This document shows, one piece after another, positions 1 to 9,012 of a stretch of 44,126 nt of DNA. Source of the stretch: Lachnospiraceae bacterium (GTDB taxonomy: Bacteria > Bacillota > Clostridia > Lachnospirales > Lachnospiraceae); assembly GCA_014804785.1 (NCBI GenBank), contig JAAUZD010000015.1, forward strand, positions 35,523 to 79,648. The letters run 5' to 3'. The translations under genes were made by a program, and so were the position numbers. The notes beneath the pieces are model-generated. The model was not told the origin of the DNA and searched no databases. It saw only the letters and a program-made list of their open reading frames with translations. Positions within the stretch are counted from its first letter, which is position 1, and every line of letters starts with the position of its first letter.

Positions 1-41
1 ACTAAAACCTTGGTCCCGTTAATTTTCGTTACCTCTATCAT
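1..41 (-). CDS. flbD: FlbD family flagellar protein, N-terminal fragment
   Basis: Only the first 13 codons are inside the window (MIEVTKINGTKVL). They match the typical FlbD opening, a short protein (usually 60-80 residues) encoded just after the hook gene in Gram-positive flagellar operons; in Bacillus the homologue SwrD supports flagellar torque. The ATG at 39-41 is preceded on the minus strand by AGAGGAG with 9-nt spacing. It lies about 150 bp downstream of flgE in the same direction, as expected for the next gene of the operon. The rest lies beyond position 1, so intactness cannot be judged. Confidence 0.75.
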   Translation of the reverse strand, partial: MIEVTKINGTKVL

Positions 42-98
42 ACCACGTTACTCCTCTCACCGCCACTGCAATTTTTTCCAGTTACGCGGCACGCTAAA

Positions 99-122
99 GG
101 GAACCAGTGAATGCCTGGTCCC
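99..122 (-). other. Hairpin in the flgE-flbD gap
   Basis: GGGAACCAG and CTGGTCCC form an 8-bp stem with one bulged A around a 7-nt loop. No T-tract follows on either side, so it is not a convincing intrinsic terminator. It may be an RNA-processing or stability hairpin separating flgE from flbD. Apart from it and the flbD ribosome binding site, the 148-bp gap holds nothing recognisable. Confidence 0.4.
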
Positions 123-189
123 CTCTGCCTTATGCATCGCCTCTGCTTACATTTCTTATACTGTGTATACCCTGCACAGCCTTCATTCA

Positions 190-1605
190 TTATCTCTTCA
201 GATTGGTCAATTCTTCAAGCAGCGTATCAGAAACAGTAATAATACGGCTGTTTGCCTGGAAACCTCTCTGCGTCGTAATCATTTCCGTAAATTCTGCCGC
301 CAGATCTACGTTACTCATTTCCAGAACACCTGATTCCATACGTCCGCCGCCTACTGTGATGTCTTCCCCCATTCCGTCAAAATCACCTGAGTTCGTAGTA
401 GCAGAGTAAAGATTATCACCTTCCTTTGCAAGACCTGAAGGATTTGCAAAAGAAGCTGTAGCTATCTGCCCAAGCAGTCTTCTCTGCCCATTATCATAGG
501 AAGCATAAATCATACCATCCTTCTGAACTGTAATACCGCTCATTTCACCTGGTGCACGTCCTGAGCCTTCACCTATACCTACTCCGGCAATAGCACTGAT
601 GGTTGATGTACCATTTTTATCATAATTATATGTAGCAGAAAAATCCAATTCGATTTCATCCGGGAAATTAGGAAGACCACCTAACGCCAATGTAGCTGTC
701 TTCTTTCCTATCTCAGTGTCTGTTCCATTGAAAGCTTCTCCGACATTTTGGAACGTTCCCGCTCCTTCCCTGTAATTCAGTGTAATGCTGTTAGCTACAT
801 CATTGCCCTCCGCATCTTTCCCTTGTGTCGGGTCGCCGGTAAATTCAAATCCAGGCAGAAGATCTCCATTCTCATCTTTTGCAATAGATTTACCGTTGGC
901 ATCAATAACATCATCAAGTTTCACATAAAACTGCCCTTTGTCACCATCTGTCGCGTGTACGCTCAGCCTTATAGTATATTTATATCCCTGATTGTCATAG
1001 ATTTCCAAATTCATCATTCTGCCGCTGTCACTGTTAATATCAGTATCGTTTTTATCAACAATTCCGCTGACGGTTGCCTTTGTAGTTGCTTCTGGCGGAT
1101 ATGACATATTTGCCTCTGTCATAATGCGTAACGGGGTTACCTGTGCTTTTTTGATAATGCCTGGATTATCAGGATCTACCTGCCACCCCATTACATTGTA
1201 ACCAGTACTGGTCATGGCAAGATTTCCCTTACCGTCAATGTAGAAAGACCCGTCTCTTGTAAAGTAATTCTCCGAACCGTTGCTGACAATAAAAAATGCA
1301 TCCCCGCTGATCATAATATCAAAGGGATCGTTGGTACTTTGGGCAGAGCCCTGGCTGGAAATTGCTGTTTTGATTGCAGCAGTCTTAGAACCAAGACCAA
1401 TCTGTCTCGCATTAATACCGCCCACGCCTGTAGTTGCATTAGCTCCGGATGCTGCCTGTGTTGTCTGATACATCAGATCGCTGAATGTCATAGACTGTGA
1501 TTTATACGCTGTTGTGTTTACGTTGGCGATGTTATTACCGATAACATCCATCCTTGTCTGGTGTGTTTTAAGACCTGCCACACCAGAGAATAATGATCTC
1601 ATCAT
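190..1605 (-). CDS. flgE: Flagellar hook protein FlgE
   Basis: FlgE polymerises into the flagellar hook, the flexible joint between rod and filament outside the cell. The 471-residue protein has both diagnostic ends. The N-terminal rod/hook motif is near residues 4-35 (SLFSGVAGLKTHQTRMDVIG, then NNIANVNTTAYKSQ). The C-terminal coiled segment is at about 430-471 (NVDLAAEFTEMITTQRGFQA, then NSRIITVSDTLLEEL). The variable middle corresponds to the surface-exposed hook domains. The start ATG (ATGATG) follows AAGGAGG at 10 nt. It lies downstream of fliK, flgD and the TIGR02530 gene, the usual order for hook assembly. FlgG and FlgF share both ends, but the length and the flgD neighbour favour FlgE. 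Confidence 0.95.
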   Translation of the reverse strand: MMRSLFSGVAGLKTHQTRMDVIGNNIANVNTTAYKSQSMTFSDLMYQTTQAASGANATTGVGGINARQIGLGSKTAAIKTAISSQGSAQSTNDPFDIMISGDAFFIVSNGSENYFTRDGSFYIDGKGNLAMTSTGYNVMGWQVDPDNPGIIKKAQVTPLRIMTEANMSYPPEATTKATVSGIVDKNDTDINSDSGRMMNLEIYDNQGYKYTIRLSVHATDGDKGQFYVKLDDVIDANGKSIAKDENGDLLPGFEFTGDPTQGKDAEGNDVANSITLNYREGAGTFQNVGEAFNGTDTEIGKKTATLALGGLPNFPDEIELDFSATYNYDKNGTSTISAIAGVGIGEGSGRAPGEMSGITVQKDGMIYASYDNGQRRLLGQIATASFANPSGLAKEGDNLYSATTNSGDFDGMGEDITVGGGRMESGVLEMSNVDLAAEFTEMITTQRGFQANSRIITVSDTLLEELTNLKR

Positions 1606-1684
1606 AATGAAATGACCTCCTTAAGCTTGTATGCCGTCTCATTCCTTCTGTCATTCAGGAATTTTCAGCCTCCATAAGGTCCGG

Positions 1685-2083
1685 CTAAATAATCACGGCT
1701 CCATCAATGTTTGTAAAAATGTTTTCCGCTGCGTCTTTCTGATTCATTGCTGTCACTACCGTATTGTTTGGAATATTTACAATAAATGCCAGCTGATCGA
1801 CTAAAACCAGCGATTCTTTGATTCCTTTCATCTGCGCCTTCTGCGCACCTTCCTGCAAGCGTTCCATCTGACTGCTCGTAAGTTCTATATTCCGATCTGC
1901 CAGCCTTCCTGCGGCATGTTTGGAAAATTTCACTTCCTCTGCGGTCTTTTCCCGGCTGTTTTCCAGAATATCCAGAAACGATTTTCCTTCCGGCGTCTTA
2001 TTTGATGCTGCGCTTTTATTCTGGTTTAAATATTGATCTTGTAACTGTTCAATTGAAAGGAATCCATTATTTTGAATCTTCAT
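1685..2083 (-). CDS. Flagellar operon protein, TIGR02530 family
   Basis: A 132-residue protein without signal peptide or membrane segment. The central motif (about residues 50-85, KFSKHAAGRLADRNIELTSS) and the C-terminal VLVDQLAFIVNIPNNTVVTA segment are typical of the short flagellar operon protein family TIGR02530, found between flgD and flgE in Firmicutes. Its biochemical role is not established; a link to hook assembly is inferred from position. The start ATG is well supported by GGGAGGAGAGG just upstream. It is the penultimate complete gene of the operon here, 79 bp before flgE and 48 bp after flgD. Confidence 0.85.
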   Translation of the reverse strand: MKIQNNGFLSIEQLQDQYLNQNKSAASNKTPEGKSFLDILENSREKTAEEVKFSKHAAGRLADRNIELTSSQMERLQEGAQKAQMKGIKESLVLVDQLAFIVNIPNNTVVTAMNQKDAAENIFTNIDGAVII

Positions 2084-2131
2084 ATTCCTCTCCTCCCTGA
2101 GCAGTAACCATGCATCCTGCTATTTTACGTC

Positions 2132-2866
2132 TTACTCCGTGGGTTCCGCCGATTCTGTCGATTCTACAGTATCTCCATCGCCCTCGCCGCTTCCTTCTGT
2201 ATCTGTTTCCCCATCATCCTTATTCTGGGATTCGTAAAACTCTACCAGTTCTGCCATTTTTGCAACATAATCCTGCAGCTTTTTGATGTACTCGTCACTG
2301 ATAAAGGACTGCTGATAAGACGTCATGTTGTTGAATGCACTCTGCAGCGCTTCAACGCTTTCCCTGTCTTGAATTGTCAGTCCATCCACTCTGGGAAGCT
2401 TATCCATAGCTGTCACAAATGCCACTGCCAAATCGAATGCTGCTTGATAAGTATCATCTATGATTGCCGTCACATCATCAGCGGAATAAAGATTTCCTTC
2501 GATAGACACATAAGCCTTTCCATTTTCGTAGGTTACATACTGCACCATGCCCTGAAGCTGCTTGACATCTCCCGCCTTATCTGTGGTCTCAACTGCCACC
2601 AGTTTGCCGACCATTGCTGATGCTCTGGTAAGTTCCATGGTTGCTGCCATGTTCTGCATCTGTTCTACTTGGGAGAACGTTGCATACTGTGAAATAAACT
2701 CGGTATTTGAAGTAGGCTCAAGGGGATCCTGATATTTCATCTGTGCTACTAAAAGCTGTAAGAACGCATCTTTATCCATCCCTGTCGTGGAAGCCGCTTT
2801 CTTGACGGAGCTCTCTGACTGTGTCTCTTCAATCATACCATTTTTAACTACTGCTGATACTGACAT
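2132..2866 (-). CDS. flgD: Flagellar hook assembly scaffold FlgD with extra C-terminal domain
   Basis: FlgD caps the growing hook and allows FlgE subunits to add. The N-terminal signature is clear at about residues 28-70 (MDKDAFLQLLVAQMKYQDPL, then SNTEFISQYATFSQVEQMQN). A short beta-rich segment at about 90-115 fits the reduced FlgD tudor-like domain of Firmicutes. The protein then continues for about 125 residues: a predicted helical stretch (LPRVDGLTIQDRESVEALQS to YVAKMAELVEF) resembling small three-helix modules of clostridial surface proteins, and a highly acidic Ser/Thr/Glu tail. I chose the ATG at 2866, preceded by AAAGGAG with 5-nt spacing, over an ATG six codons upstream that lacks a site. 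FliK is encoded just upstream. Confidence 0.92.
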   Translation of the reverse strand: MSVSAVVKNGMIEETQSESSVKKAASTTGMDKDAFLQLLVAQMKYQDPLEPTSNTEFISQYATFSQVEQMQNMAATMELTRASAMVGKLVAVETTDKAGDVKQLQGMVQYVTYENGKAYVSIEGNLYSADDVTAIIDDTYQAAFDLAVAFVTAMDKLPRVDGLTIQDRESVEALQSAFNNMTSYQQSFISDEYIKKLQDYVAKMAELVEFYESQNKDDGETDTEGSGEGDGDTVESTESAEPTE

Positions 2867-2897
2867 ATAAACTCCTTTCTGCACTCAAAGTGCCTCT

Positions 2898-4334
2898 TTA
2901 TGCGGTATAATCTACCGTATTTCCATTTGCTTCCATCATTTTTGCTGCCAGAAGCTCTTCTTCGCCTGCCTCTTCCACAAATGTTCCATCCAAATCATTT
3001 AGATTGATTCTTCTGGGAGACTTCCTGCTATTATTGTGAGAGGAAGCATTTTCTTCTCTTCCCTGTCCCTGCCAAAGATTGCTTTCAAATCCATGGTTTT
3101 CAACAGTAACTTGAACCGCTTCTACCTTTATGCCCTGTTCCTTCAGGCTCTCCTGAAGTGATGCTATCTGGCTTTCAATGGCTGCTTTTACAGTCTCGTT
3201 CTGTACCTGGAACTGTGCTGTAACCTCGCCGCCCTTAGATGAAAGCTGGATATGTACTGTTCCAAGACTTTCCGGGTGTAGCTGCATCTCCAGCTGATCC
3301 ATACCGGGCTTTAACTGAATCTTCATATAATCCATAATCTGATCCATGATTTCTCTGGTCTGTTCGCTGAAAACTGTTGCTGTCTGCTCAAAAGACACCT
3401 CTGCTGTCTGCACTCTGTTCTGGATAAGCGCATCCATTTGCAGATTTCCAGTCTGCAGTCTGCCTTCTGATTCTTTCCGACTGTTTCCATTGCCCTTTTG
3501 TTCATGCTCTCCGGCATGTTCTTTTGTAACATCTGCTTCTAATTCTGACGGTACTGCATCCACCACTCCAGTAATATTGCCCTTTTCATCAGCTGATAAT
3601 CTGACAGTTTCATCTCCCGCCTTTACTTCTACCGTAATCTTAGGAGCTTCCTCTGCCTTCTCTGCCATCTGTGCGCTGTCGGCAATATCCGCAAAAGACT
3701 CTCCGTCCATAATATCAGACTCTTTGAGACTGTTTTGCTGCTCTTCAAGCAATGCCTGAAGTTCCTTTGGTTCAATTCCAAGTTCCCCGGCAAGATCTGC
3801 TTTTACATCTGCTGCCATGTTAATAATATTCTGCAGCTTTGCAAAAAGATTTTCATCCGTAAGAAGCGCCGTAGCATCCGCTCCGCCCTCCAGTTCCAAG
3901 ACAAGTTGTCTTAAATTGGAAGGTTCAAAGAGTTCATATACAGAAAGACCAAGTACTTCCATCGCCTCTTCTACTTCTTCCGGCGAAACTTCAAGTTCTT
4001 CCGCAATTTCTTTGATAACTTCATTACCTGCTTCTTCCAGCACCTTGCTCTGCTCTTCGGTCATGCCTTCAACTTTCAATTCATCTGCAGACTTTTCAGC
4101 TGTCTCTTTCGGCTTTACCGTCGCTTTAGGACTCCTTACCGTATCCGCCACTGGCGTCTTTCTGGTGTCCTTCCCTGCCACAGTCTGATTCTGACTGTTT
4201 GAACTTCCGCTCTGGGTTTTACTCATTAAATCTCCAAAGCCACCCGGCTGGGTTGTACCGCCTGTTTTCGTGAGATTTCTTCCTCCAACGAAGTTCATCA
4301 GAGAACTCACATCCTTTACAGGTGCACTCGTCAT
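2898..4334 (-). CDS. fliK: Flagellar hook-length control protein FliK
   Basis: FliK is the secreted ruler that sets hook length and switches the export gate from hook to filament substrates. The 478-residue protein has a long, low-complexity, Glu/Lys/Ala-rich N-terminal two thirds and a conserved Flg_hook-type C-terminal domain at about 335-425. Its hallmark is LKPGMDQLEMQLHPESLGTV, followed by QFQVQNETVKAAIE and LKEQGIKVEAVQVTV. Low N-terminal conservation is normal for FliK. The ATG follows AGGAGGGATGTGA. The gene lies between the MgtE_N protein gene and flgD, the standard clostridial position. Confidence 0.92.
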   Translation of the reverse strand: MTSAPVKDVSSLMNFVGGRNLTKTGGTTQPGGFGDLMSKTQSGSSNSQNQTVAGKDTRKTPVADTVRSPKATVKPKETAEKSADELKVEGMTEEQSKVLEEAGNEVIKEIAEELEVSPEEVEEAMEVLGLSVYELFEPSNLRQLVLELEGGADATALLTDENLFAKLQNIINMAADVKADLAGELGIEPKELQALLEEQQNSLKESDIMDGESFADIADSAQMAEKAEEAPKITVEVKAGDETVRLSADEKGNITGVVDAVPSELEADVTKEHAGEHEQKGNGNSRKESEGRLQTGNLQMDALIQNRVQTAEVSFEQTATVFSEQTREIMDQIMDYMKIQLKPGMDQLEMQLHPESLGTVHIQLSSKGGEVTAQFQVQNETVKAAIESQIASLQESLKEQGIKVEAVQVTVENHGFESNLWQGQGREENASSHNNSRKSPRRINLNDLDGTFVEEAGEEELLAAKMMEANGNTVDYTA

Positions 4335-4415
4335 TCACATCCCTCCTGTCTTTATAAATCCTTTCAGACTCTTTTTCAAGGTACAAAATTTATATCGGTT
4401 TAAGGCGCAGATTTC

Positions 4416-5297
4416 TTAAGATTCCGGATCCATGATCTTCGTAATCCTTGCAGCAATTTCCGGATCCATAACCCCCAGAATATTGCCTCTGTCATCTGCA
4501 TCCATTACACCCAGTATCCTGGCTACCAAATTCAGATTATCTGTCATCTCCTCAAAAATGGCAGCTGCCTCCTTAGGCTTCATTTCTGAATATGCTTTGG
4601 CATAATCTATAATTTCCTGACTTTCCTCCAGCTGTGTAACAACCTGTTTATATAAATATTCTGCGGTTGCAGGATCCATCTCTTCGTAATATTTCCTATA
4701 TTCCTCTATTCCCGGTCCCTTATCCGCATAAACTACTTCCTCATAAAACTCTGTTTTGACCTTCTGGAACTCCACCTGGCTGTCCTCGAAAGTCTTAAGG
4801 CGCTCCACCTCCGCCTTTAACTGTGTCACCTCATCCGAACTATCTGAATGTGCAGACTGGGCGCGTTCCAACTCTAACTCCAGCTCCTTGATGTAATCCA
4901 CCGCCTCGCGGAGATTACTGTATCCTCCATAGGCTTCGCTCTCTCCTTCATCCACTACAACCTCTTTATTGCTTGGCAGAATCAGATTCAGAACCGGCAC
5001 ATCTTTCAGAATTGGTGTAAGTACATTGCTTCCAAAGCCGCCAAAATCGAGCTTGACAATCAAACATAAAATTGCAATCCAAATTAACACGATGATAAAT
5101 GTGACCAAAAAAACGGAACCGCTTCCTGATTCTTCATCCTCCATCAGATCCGCTTCCTGACTGGCAATCTCTTTCGCCCTTTCCTTTGCCGCTTTTCGCT
5201 GCGCTTTCTGTTCATTTTTTAGTTTTTTCTTTTCTTCCTTCAGACGCTGTTTTTCCAATTTCGCGTCCTTTGGCTCTAATTCATTATCGATAGGCAT
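4416..5297 (-). CDS. Membrane-anchored MgtE_N-domain flagellar protein (MotE/FlbB/YlxF-like)
   Basis: A 293-residue single-pass protein. There is a charged Lys/Glu-rich cytoplasmic N-terminus (1-60), one transmembrane helix at about 62-85 (VFLVTFIIVLIWIAILCLIV), then an external coiled-coil region (about 130-190). A C-terminal helical superhelix at about 225-293 contains the repeated pattern YSEMKPKEAAAIFEEM, ARILGVMDADDRGNILGVMD, PEIAARITKIMD. This pattern is that of the MgtE intracellular N domain, also found in MotE/FlbB-type motor proteins and Bacillus YlxF. It is encoded between fliJ and fliK, so a motor or export-linked role is likely and magnesium transport is not. The exact orthology is unclear. 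Confidence 0.85.
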   Translation of the reverse strand: MPIDNELEPKDAKLEKQRLKEEKKKLKNEQKAQRKAAKERAKEIASQEADLMEDEESGSGSVFLVTFIIVLIWIAILCLIVKLDFGGFGSNVLTPILKDVPVLNLILPSNKEVVVDEGESEAYGGYSNLREAVDYIKELELELERAQSAHSDSSDEVTQLKAEVERLKTFEDSQVEFQKVKTEFYEEVVYADKGPGIEEYRKYYEEMDPATAEYLYKQVVTQLEESQEIIDYAKAYSEMKPKEAAAIFEEMTDNLNLVARILGVMDADDRGNILGVMDPEIAARITKIMDPES

Positions 5298-5316
5298 ACT
5301 TTACTTCCACACCTTC

Positions 5317-5757
5317 CTATTTCCGTCCGTGGGTGTAACTTGTCAGTTCATCCACTTCCTTTGCCTCTTTGGCATTTTCCTCACGCATAAACTCATCAAA
5401 TGCTTTTTCTCTGAGTTTTTCCTGCGTCTTACTTTCCTGTCGTGCAACCTGTAATTTATATCTGGCATCCTCAAGACGTTCTTCAGCAAGTCTTACCTGC
5501 CCGTTCTGGAAAGCAATAAACTCTTCCATTCTCGTGATAGCTTCCCGATTTTCCATGATTTCCATGACCTTTAAGCTATCCTTTCTAAGTTCTCTGCCCT
5601 TATCCTCATAAGCTGCTTTCCTATCCATTAAAATCTGCAGCTTTTCCTCTTCTTCATCCAGATGCATTCTGGCAGATGCAAATTCCATCTTTGCCTGATC
5701 TTCCATTTTTGTTTTAATATCCAGAATACTCTGCATTCTGTATATAAATCTTGCCAT
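5317..5757 (-). CDS. fliJ: Flagellar export chaperone FliJ
   Basis: FliJ is the small coiled-coil stalk that links the FliI ATPase ring to the export gate. The 146-residue product is almost wholly charged helix with heptad-like spacing (FIYRMQSILDIKTKMEDQAK at the start; long Glu/Arg/Lys-rich helices to residue 135), as expected for the family. FliJ is poorly conserved in sequence, so the call leans on length, coiled-coil character and its place directly after fliI. The ATG sits one codon beyond the fliI stop (TGA TAG ATG), with GGAG inside the fliI end as probable ribosome binding site, implying tight coupling. Confidence 0.9.
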   Translation of the reverse strand: MARFIYRMQSILDIKTKMEDQAKMEFASARMHLDEEEEKLQILMDRKAAYEDKGRELRKDSLKVMEIMENREAITRMEEFIAFQNGQVRLAEERLEDARYKLQVARQESKTQEKLREKAFDEFMREENAKEAKEVDELTSYTHGRK

Positions 5758-5760
5758 CTA

Positions 5761-7092
5761 TCACTCAGCTCCATCAGCAAAAATTTCTTCCATAAGCGAT
5801 ACTGATTCTTCAAACGTAAATTTTTCATCAACATCCTGCATAAGGAACTTGTTCACCGCATCAATCTTCTGGATCGCATAATCGATTCCCGGATTACTCC
5901 CGGCTTTATATGCTCCGATATTGATCAAATCCTCCGCTTCATTGTAGGTGGCAAGTATATTTTTCAGCCTGCCGGCACAATTTTTGTGTTCCCTCTCCGC
6001 AATCTGGCTCATACATCTGGAAATGCTCTGTAACACATCAATTGCAGGATAATGATTCTTATGTGCCAGTTTTCTGTCAAGCATAATATGTCCGTCCAGA
6101 ATACTTCTTGCAGTATCCGTAATGGGTTCATTAAAGTCATCTCCGTCTACCAGAACGGTATACAGACCTGTAATAGATCCCTTGTCTGACCTTCCTGCCC
6201 GCTCTAAAAGCTTCGGCATCTCCGAATAAACACTCGGCGGATAACCTCTGGACACCGGGGGCTCCCCGCTGGCAAGACCAATTTCTCTTTGCGCCATGGA
6301 AAAACGGGTAAGGGAATCCATCATCAAAAGAACATCCTTCCCCTTATCACGGAAATATTCTGCTATAGCTGTAGCTGTCTGGGCTGCTTTCTTACGCTCT
6401 AAGGCAGGTTTATCAGAGGTGGCAACTACCACCACGGACCTTTTCATTCCCTCGGGGCCTAAATCTCGCTCAACAAATTCCCGAACCTCTCTGCCACGCT
6501 CTCCAATCAAGGCAATTACATTGATATCCGCCTTTGTGTTTCTCGCAAACATACCCATAAGTGTGGATTTTCCTACACCGGATCCGGCAAAAATACCAAT
6601 TCTCTGCCCCTTTCCCACAGTGATAAGCCCATCTACTGCTTTTACTCCCAACGGAAGGACTTCATCGATGATTTTTCTGCTCATTGGATCAGGGGGCTTT
6701 GCCTCCACTGAATACTCTTCCCCTGTGAGGATCATGCCATTATCAGGTCTTCCAAGTCCATCCAGAGTATGTCCCAGAAGGCTTTCATCCACTCGGACCA
6801 TTAAAGGTTCTCCGGTATTTTCCACACTGCTTCCGGGACCAATTCCCTCCACATTCTGGTAAGGCATAAGAAGATTTTTCCCCTCTTTAAAACCAACCAC
6901 TTCAGCCAGAGCAGACTGACCGCTTCCGTCTTTGGAAGATGGATAAACCCTGCAGATGTCTCCCAGCTTTGCAGCCGGTCCCACAGACTCAATCGTAAGT
7001 CCTACTACATTAACCACCTTGCCTTTAAATTTGAAAAGGGGTTCATCCAGCACATTTATGTATTTTGCGAAATTGATTTCTGGTATTGTCAA
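5761..7092 (-). CDS. fliI: Flagellum-specific ATPase FliI
   Basis: FliI is the hexameric ATPase of the flagellar type III export apparatus. The 443-residue sequence shows the F1-beta/FliI fold: Walker A GIFAGSGVGKSTLMGM at about 165-180, the GERGREVREF motif soon after, Walker B VLLMMDSLTRFSMAQREIGL at about 255-275, and the export-ATPase segment GEPPVSRGYPPSVYSEMPKL. Length is normal. The start is TTG at 7090-7092 with a weak GGGCGG site upstream. Neighbours fliH (its regulator) and fliJ (its stalk) are adjacent on both sides. Confidence 0.97.
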   Translation of the reverse strand: MTIPEINFAKYINVLDEPLFKFKGKVVNVVGLTIESVGPAAKLGDICRVYPSSKDGSGQSALAEVVGFKEGKNLLMPYQNVEGIGPGSSVENTGEPLMVRVDESLLGHTLDGLGRPDNGMILTGEEYSVEAKPPDPMSRKIIDEVLPLGVKAVDGLITVGKGQRIGIFAGSGVGKSTLMGMFARNTKADINVIALIGERGREVREFVERDLGPEGMKRSVVVVATSDKPALERKKAAQTATAIAEYFRDKGKDVLLMMDSLTRFSMAQREIGLASGEPPVSRGYPPSVYSEMPKLLERAGRSDKGSITGLYTVLVDGDDFNEPITDTARSILDGHIMLDRKLAHKNHYPAIDVLQSISRCMSQIAEREHKNCAGRLKNILATYNEAEDLINIGAYKAGSNPGIDYAIQKIDAVNKFLMQDVDEKFTFEESVSLMEEIFADGAE

Positions 7093-7113
7093 CTTATATT
7101 CCGCCCTTTATCT

Positions 7114-7968
7114 TTACATTGATCTGTAAGAGAACAGCTTCAGCTTTCTCTTAAGTTCTTCAAGCTCTACTCCAAGGGAGCAGTCATAAATTCCGCTCTC
7201 CGTCTCAATCATACACTGGGAAGGAGAAAGCGTCATATCTGATACAATTTCCAAATTATCTGCTAAGGTGCCTGTTTCCTCCTGGATCCTTTCTCTCTCT
7301 TCACAAACCTTTGCATAATCCTTCTTCGAAACATGCACGATATAGTTTTTCGCGCTATCCGTTTTCTGCATGGCATCTATCAGTAAATTAGAAACTATCT
7401 GACTATATACACTTAAATCCACTTTAAAAACATGTTCATATATTTCTGTCAGATTTCTAACAAATTCCGGTTCCAGTTCTTCTATCTTATGATGATACTC
7501 TCTCTCAAGTTCTTCCTTTTGGGAAAGATAATCATCCTTCATTGCCTGAACCTGTGCCATTCCCTGCTCATATCCGTCCTTATAGCCCTGATCTTTTGCT
7601 TCTTCCAGGGTATTCCTACGCATTTCTTCTATCTGGGCGCTTGCATTTTGAAGCATCTGGTCTGCCTCAGCACGGACTCTCTCAAGCTCATTTCTGGCTT
7701 TCTCAAGTTCCCTGTCAAGCGCCGCCTGTTCTTCCAGCGCAGCATTTTTAATAATCTCACCACTTCCATCCGGTGAAAGGAGCACATCCACCGTATCTGC
7801 ATCCAGACCGGATTGAAATCCCTCTTCCTTTTCTTCCTGCTGCTTTTCCTCACAGGCATGGCTTTCTGCCGCTTTCTTAAGCCTCTGTTCCATCAGTTTA
7901 TTACTGTCGATTACGCGGGCACTGTCATCTACAACAAACCACCCCGCCTTATAAAGATTACTAGACAA
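7114..7968 (-). CDS. fliH: Flagellar assembly protein FliH
   Basis: FliH binds and regulates FliI and tethers it to the C-ring. The product is about 284 residues, rich in Glu/Gln and coiled coil through the first two thirds, with a C-terminal FliH/HrpE-like domain at about 165-284 (FVRNLTEIYEHVFKVDLSVY to VELEELKRKLKLFS). I place the start at a TTG (7968), eight bases downstream of a perfect GGAGGTGA inside the end of fliG. The alternative GTG at 7980 overlaps that site and has none of its own. The fliG and fliH frames overlap by 8 bp with this start. FliH is weakly conserved, so synteny is part of the evidence. Confidence 0.88.
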   Translation of the reverse strand: MSSNLYKAGWFVVDDSARVIDSNKLMEQRLKKAAESHACEEKQQEEKEEGFQSGLDADTVDVLLSPDGSGEIIKNAALEEQAALDRELEKARNELERVRAEADQMLQNASAQIEEMRRNTLEEAKDQGYKDGYEQGMAQVQAMKDDYLSQKEELEREYHHKIEELEPEFVRNLTEIYEHVFKVDLSVYSQIVSNLLIDAMQKTDSAKNYIVHVSKKDYAKVCEERERIQEETGTLADNLEIVSDMTLSPSQCMIETESGIYDCSLGVELEELKRKLKLFSYRSM

Positions 7969-8977
7969 CGATCTCGTCACCTCCGCCTCTGGAAATGACT
8001 ATTTCTCCTGAATCTTCCAGTTTTCTAATAATATTTACAATCTTCTGCTGTGCCTCTTCCACATCCTTCATACGTACAGGACCCATGAATTCCATATCTT
8101 CCTTAATCATAACAGCAAGACGCTTGGACAGGTTGTTAAAGATGACACCCTGTACCTGCTCATTTGCTCCCTTAAGAGCAAGACCAAGATCATTGTTATC
8201 CACATCACGCAGCACTCTCTGAATCGCACGGTCGTCCAGAAGAAGAATATCCTCGAATACGAACATTTTCTTTCTGATTTCGTCCGCAAGTTCCGGCTCT
8301 TCGATTTCCAGAGTCTCCATAATATGCTTTTCTGTACCGCGGTCTACCGTATTTAAGATATCTACAACAGCATCCACACCGCCGATAATCGTGTAATCCT
8401 GATTTACCAGTGATGCAAGTTTTGATTCCAGCACTTTTTCAACTTCCTTTACTACATCAGGACTGGTTCTGTCCATAACGGCAATACGCTTTGCCACATC
8501 TGCCTGCCTATCCGGCGGCAGTGCCGAAATGATAAGCGCTGACTGTGATGCCGACAAGTAAGATAAAATGAGCGCTATCGTCTGTGGGTGTTCATCCTGT
8601 ATAAAGTTAAGGAGCTGTGCAGCATCTGTCTTACGTACAAACTCAAAAGGCTTAACCTGCAAAGATGCGGTCAGCTTGCCAATCACATCCAATGCTTTCT
8701 CGTTGCCCAATGCCTTTTCCAAAAGCTCTTTAGCGTAATTAATACCGCCCTCCGCAATGTACTGCTGTGCAAGACATACCTGATAAAACTCGTCTATGAC
8801 TTCATCCTTAACCTGCGGAGTGACACTCCTTGTATTTGCAATTTCAAGCGTCAGCTCCTCAATTTCTTCTTCTTTTAAATGTTTAAAAATTGTAGCTGAC
8901 TTTTCGGGTCCTAACGCAATCAGTAATATTGCGGCTTTCTGGACTCCCGATATTTTTTCATCGGTAGTTTTAGACAT
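7961..8977 (-). CDS. fliG: Flagellar motor switch protein FliG
   Basis: FliG is the C-ring protein that interacts with the stator and generates torque. The 338-residue length is typical. Visible signatures are the N-terminal FliF-binding domain (VQKAAILLIALGPEKSATIF, residues 12-31), the middle-domain EHPQTIALILSYLSASQSAL at about 128-147, and the C-terminal torque helix region FEDILLLDDRAIQRVLRDVD at about 245-265, holding the charged residues that contact MotA. The ATG is preceded by GGGAGG. It is followed with overlap by fliH and preceded by fliF, the canonical order. Confidence 0.97.
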   Translation of the reverse strand: MSKTTDEKISGVQKAAILLIALGPEKSATIFKHLKEEEIEELTLEIANTRSVTPQVKDEVIDEFYQVCLAQQYIAEGGINYAKELLEKALGNEKALDVIGKLTASLQVKPFEFVRKTDAAQLLNFIQDEHPQTIALILSYLSASQSALIISALPPDRQADVAKRIAVMDRTSPDVVKEVEKVLESKLASLVNQDYTIIGGVDAVVDILNTVDRGTEKHIMETLEIEEPELADEIRKKMFVFEDILLLDDRAIQRVLRDVDNNDLGLALKGANEQVQGVIFNNLSKRLAVMIKEDMEFMGPVRMKDVEEAQQKIVNIIRKLEDSGEIVISRGGGDEIVV

Positions 8978-9012
8978 ACCTGACTAACCTCCCTTGAAGA
9001 TCTGTTGTCCGA

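Noticed and set aside
99-122. Terminator after flgE
   Set aside because: The hairpin has no T-tract and the flbD gene follows in the same operon, so it is recorded only as a hairpin.
4416-5297. Magnesium transporter MgtE
   Set aside because: Only an MgtE_N-like superhelix is present, with a single membrane anchor and no CBS or transport domain; the flagellar context points to a motor-associated protein.
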